Positions 62,142 to 64,000 of a stretch of 64,000 nt of DNA are shown here, piece by piece (the first letter of the stretch is position 1; every line of letters begins with the position of its first letter). Origin of the DNA: Sphingobacteriaceae bacterium (GTDB lineage Bacteria > Bacteroidota > Bacteroidia > Sphingobacteriales > Sphingobacteriaceae); NCBI GenBank assembly GCA_014380615.1, contig JACMJM010000032.1, positions 124,001-188,000 on the forward strand, read 5' to 3'. The notes below the pieces were generated by a model. The model was not told the origin of the DNA, did not search any database, and worked only from the letters and a program-made list of their open reading frames with translations. Position numbers and translations under genes: made by a program.

Positions 62142-63875
62142 ATGAAGAAGCTGATACTTATCCTTGCTGTTTTCTCGGGTATTAACACGTATGCCCAAAA
62201 ACTCAATCATCCGGTAAGTATGCCTGGTACTATCATTGTGCCGGCTTCTGATTTTTTAGACAGGAATCCGAAAGGGAATATCATTGCAGATGCCGGTACA
62301 TTAAAAGTAGGCTGGATCTTTAACAATACAGCGGTAGTGCTTAATTCGGAGACGAACCTCATCACCAGAATAAACGTTCCCGAAAACGGTCTTTATCATT
62401 TATACGTACGGAGCCAGGGAGCCCCGGGAGTGGGTTTTAAAGTGTCTGTGGGCGATAAGGTATCAGCAGAAACATTTGGATCTGACAGCTTAAGCTTTAA
62501 AAAAGCAGGTGCCTTCCAGCTCAATAAAGGCTTAACAGATCTTAAAATAACCCGGATCGATCCTTCACCTGTGGTAGATGTATTAGTGCTAAGCACTAAT
62601 ACGAATTTAAAAGAGGAGGATATTAGGCCTTATCAGCTCAATCCGGACGTAGAATTAATTAAGGAATATAAAATCCATTCCGGGAATGCCGTAAAGTTTG
62701 GCGATGTAAACGGCGACAAAAAAACGGATTTGATGGTTATTAGTCCGGATTGGACAACTACTGTTTTCGACAACTCCGGACAAGAGTTATGGTCATGGAA
62801 AGCGCCCCTTGAGAATACGCACTTACGTTCAGAATTCGAAGCGCCAGGTGTGGTATGGGATTTTGATAAAGATGGAAATGCGGAAGTGGTTCATTGGCGT
62901 TTTATCGAAAATAAGGAGTGGCTGGTGGTAGCCGATGGCAGAACGGGGAAAGAGCTTCGAAAAACGGAATGGCCTACAAAAGCACTACCTCATGTGTATA
63001 ATAATTTTCGTTTAGCTATCGCGAAGCTTACTAAAGGCTCTCCTAACGAGCTGGTGGTTTTCACCGATTATGGCGGTGCGATGAACATAAATGCGTTTAA
63101 AGCAGATTTGACCCCTTTGTGGCAGCATACCGAAAAACGCCTTAAAGATAACCTGGGGCATTATATCTACCCGGTTGATTTTAATAAAGATGGCATTGAT
63201 GAAGTGTTGGTTGGTTCTTTGCTTTTAGATTCGAAAGGAAAAGAGATCTGGAACCGCTTCGATTTATTGAACGATAACCACGACCATGCCGATAGCTATA
63301 AGTTTGCTGATGTGGATAAAGACGGTAAACTGGATATTGTAATTTCTAATAGTGAGACCGGAGTTTACGCCATTAAGGCCATGACCAAAGAAATTATCTG
63401 GCAAAACGTAGCCGAACATAGCCAGCAGATCCAGGTGGGCGATTTTCTCAAAAATGTTCCGAAGCCGCAAGTAGTAGTAGGCGGGCGCACCTATGGATTA
63501 AGGCCGAGTACCGAACCTGGCCTGTCGAGCCAATTATTTTGGTTCGATAATAAGGGAACGCTTTTGTCTATGTGGCCAAACGGCTATCCCTTAAACGGAA
63601 ATCCGGATTTTGTTGTAGGCAACTGGAAAGGCAAAGGAAAACCGCAATTGTTCTGGTATAAATTCAAGATCGATGATAAGGGCGAGGGCGATTTGTATTT
63701 CCCCGACGGCGTATTTCACATGTTCGATTTTACGGGCCGGGGAGCGGAGGAGGTTATCACTCTGTCTCGTGGAGTCTTAAAGGTATTTGGTTCTAAAACG
63801 GCCACCCATTCTAAAGATTTGAAAAGCGATCTGGATTATTTGAAAGCTAAGGTGGTGAATCATACGCATTATTGA
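62142..63875 (+). CDS. Secreted FG-GAP/propeller protein, distant PL11-like
   Basis: The 577-residue protein has a signal peptide (ILAVFSGINTYAQ), an N-terminal beta-sandwich of about 130 residues (AGTLKVGWIFNNTAVVL, NGLYHLYVRSQGAPGVGF), and a propeller with calcium-type loops: FGDVNGDKKTDLMVISPDW, WDFDKDGNAEVVHWRF, VDFNKDGIDEVLVGSLLL and FADVDKDGKLDIVISN. The loops are like those of the PL11 lyases here, but the PL11 signature MHDPQYR is missing. It starts 2 bp after GH106, so the two are translationally coupled. It may be an unassigned pectin lyase or a sugar-binding partner of the rhamnosidase. Confidence 0.7.
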   Translation: MKKLILILAVFSGINTYAQKLNHPVSMPGTIIVPASDFLDRNPKGNIIADAGTLKVGWIFNNTAVVLNSETNLITRINVPENGLYHLYVRSQGAPGVGFKVSVGDKVSAETFGSDSLSFKKAGAFQLNKGLTDLKITRIDPSPVVDVLVLSTNTNLKEEDIRPYQLNPDVELIKEYKIHSGNAVKFGDVNGDKKTDLMVISPDWTTTVFDNSGQELWSWKAPLENTHLRSEFEAPGVVWDFDKDGNAEVVHWRFIENKEWLVVADGRTGKELRKTEWPTKALPHVYNNFRLAIAKLTKGSPNELVVFTDYGGAMNINAFKADLTPLWQHTEKRLKDNLGHYIYPVDFNKDGIDEVLVGSLLLDSKGKEIWNRFDLLNDNHDHADSYKFADVDKDGKLDIVISNSETGVYAIKAMTKEIIWQNVAEHSQQIQVGDFLKNVPKPQVVVGGRTYGLRPSTEPGLSSQLFWFDNKGTLLSMWPNGYPLNGNPDFVVGNWKGKGKPQLFWYKFKIDDKGEGDLYFPDGVFHMFDFTGRGAEEVITLSRGVLKVFGSKTATHSKDLKSDLDYLKAKVVNHTHY

Positions 63876-64000
63876 GAGAATGTAGTCAACTGTTCCTATC
63901 ATAGGATTTGCAATCCGACTCGATATAGTTAAACCAAGATGCTTAAACAGCGGTGTGTGGGGCTATGAGATCGGGCCAGGCAAGGCATCAAGCAGGCTTG

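Noticed and set aside
63904..63917. GGATTTGCAATCC-type near-palindrome at the right edge
   Set aside because: It resembles sequence found beside some repeat-associated transposases, but only one copy is visible and the window ends before any gene.

Overview
The window looks like a chromosomal segment of a Bacteroidetes bacterium, most likely a Sphingobacteriaceae member close to Pedobacter or Mucilaginibacter. The reasons are the GldB gliding lipoprotein, a type IX secretion (T9SS) C-terminal sorting domain, Bacteroidetes-type -7 boxes (TAnnTTTG) in front of several genes, few Shine-Dalgarno sequences, and the dense run of pectin-active enzymes. The genus is an inference from style, not from a marker gene.

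Region 1 (1-9.8 kb) is housekeeping: the 3' end of an aldo/keto reductase, small hypothetical genes, gldB, an outer-membrane barrel protein, glutamine-dependent NAD synthetase, a TatD nuclease, L-asparaginase I, and a divergent two-component pair (TPR sensor kinase and NarL-type regulator). Region 2 (10.0-14.4 kb) holds five small genes for secreted or outer-membrane proteins of unknown function. The first two have related promoter regions, with a candidate regulator site 38 bp upstream of the -7 box in both. Region 3 (14.7-23 kb) is mixed: a sialate-O-acetylesterase-like protein whose nucleophile position is Asn, a GH97 lipoprotein, tRNA-Ser(GGA), a decayed gene, a PepSY-like lipoprotein, a polyprenyl diphosphate synthase and a TerC membrane protein.

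Region 4 (23.6-63.9 kb) is a co-directional pectin/rhamnogalacturonan-I (RG-I) degradation region. It carries two PL1 pectate lyases, two GH28 polygalacturonases (one frameshifted), a GH43-like beta-propeller, two large (alpha/alpha)6-type proteins, two PL11 rhamnogalacturonan lyases, four GH2 enzymes (three in tandem), two CE12 acetylesterases, GH105 unsaturated galacturonidase, rhamnose mutarotase, GH106 alpha-L-rhamnosidase and a propeller protein distantly like PL11. The implied route is: PL1 and GH28 cut homogalacturonan; PL11 cuts the RG-I backbone; CE12 removes acetyl groups; GH2, GH43-like and GH106 trim side chains and rhamnose; GH105 removes the unsaturated uronate; RhaM prepares rhamnose for catabolism. 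No SusC/SusD pair, hybrid two-component regulator or AraC/GntR regulator lies in the window, so import and control must be encoded elsewhere or outside it.

The most interesting signals are: catalytic-residue losses in one GH2 (acid/base Glu to Ala) and in the acetylesterase (Ser to Asn); a lipoprotein with four CX3C motifs in a mirror-symmetric spacing; a CATGA direct repeat exactly 67 bp upstream of both PL11 genes; an apparent 14-bp deletion in a GH28 gene; and a triplicated hairpin repeat between two GH2 paralogues.
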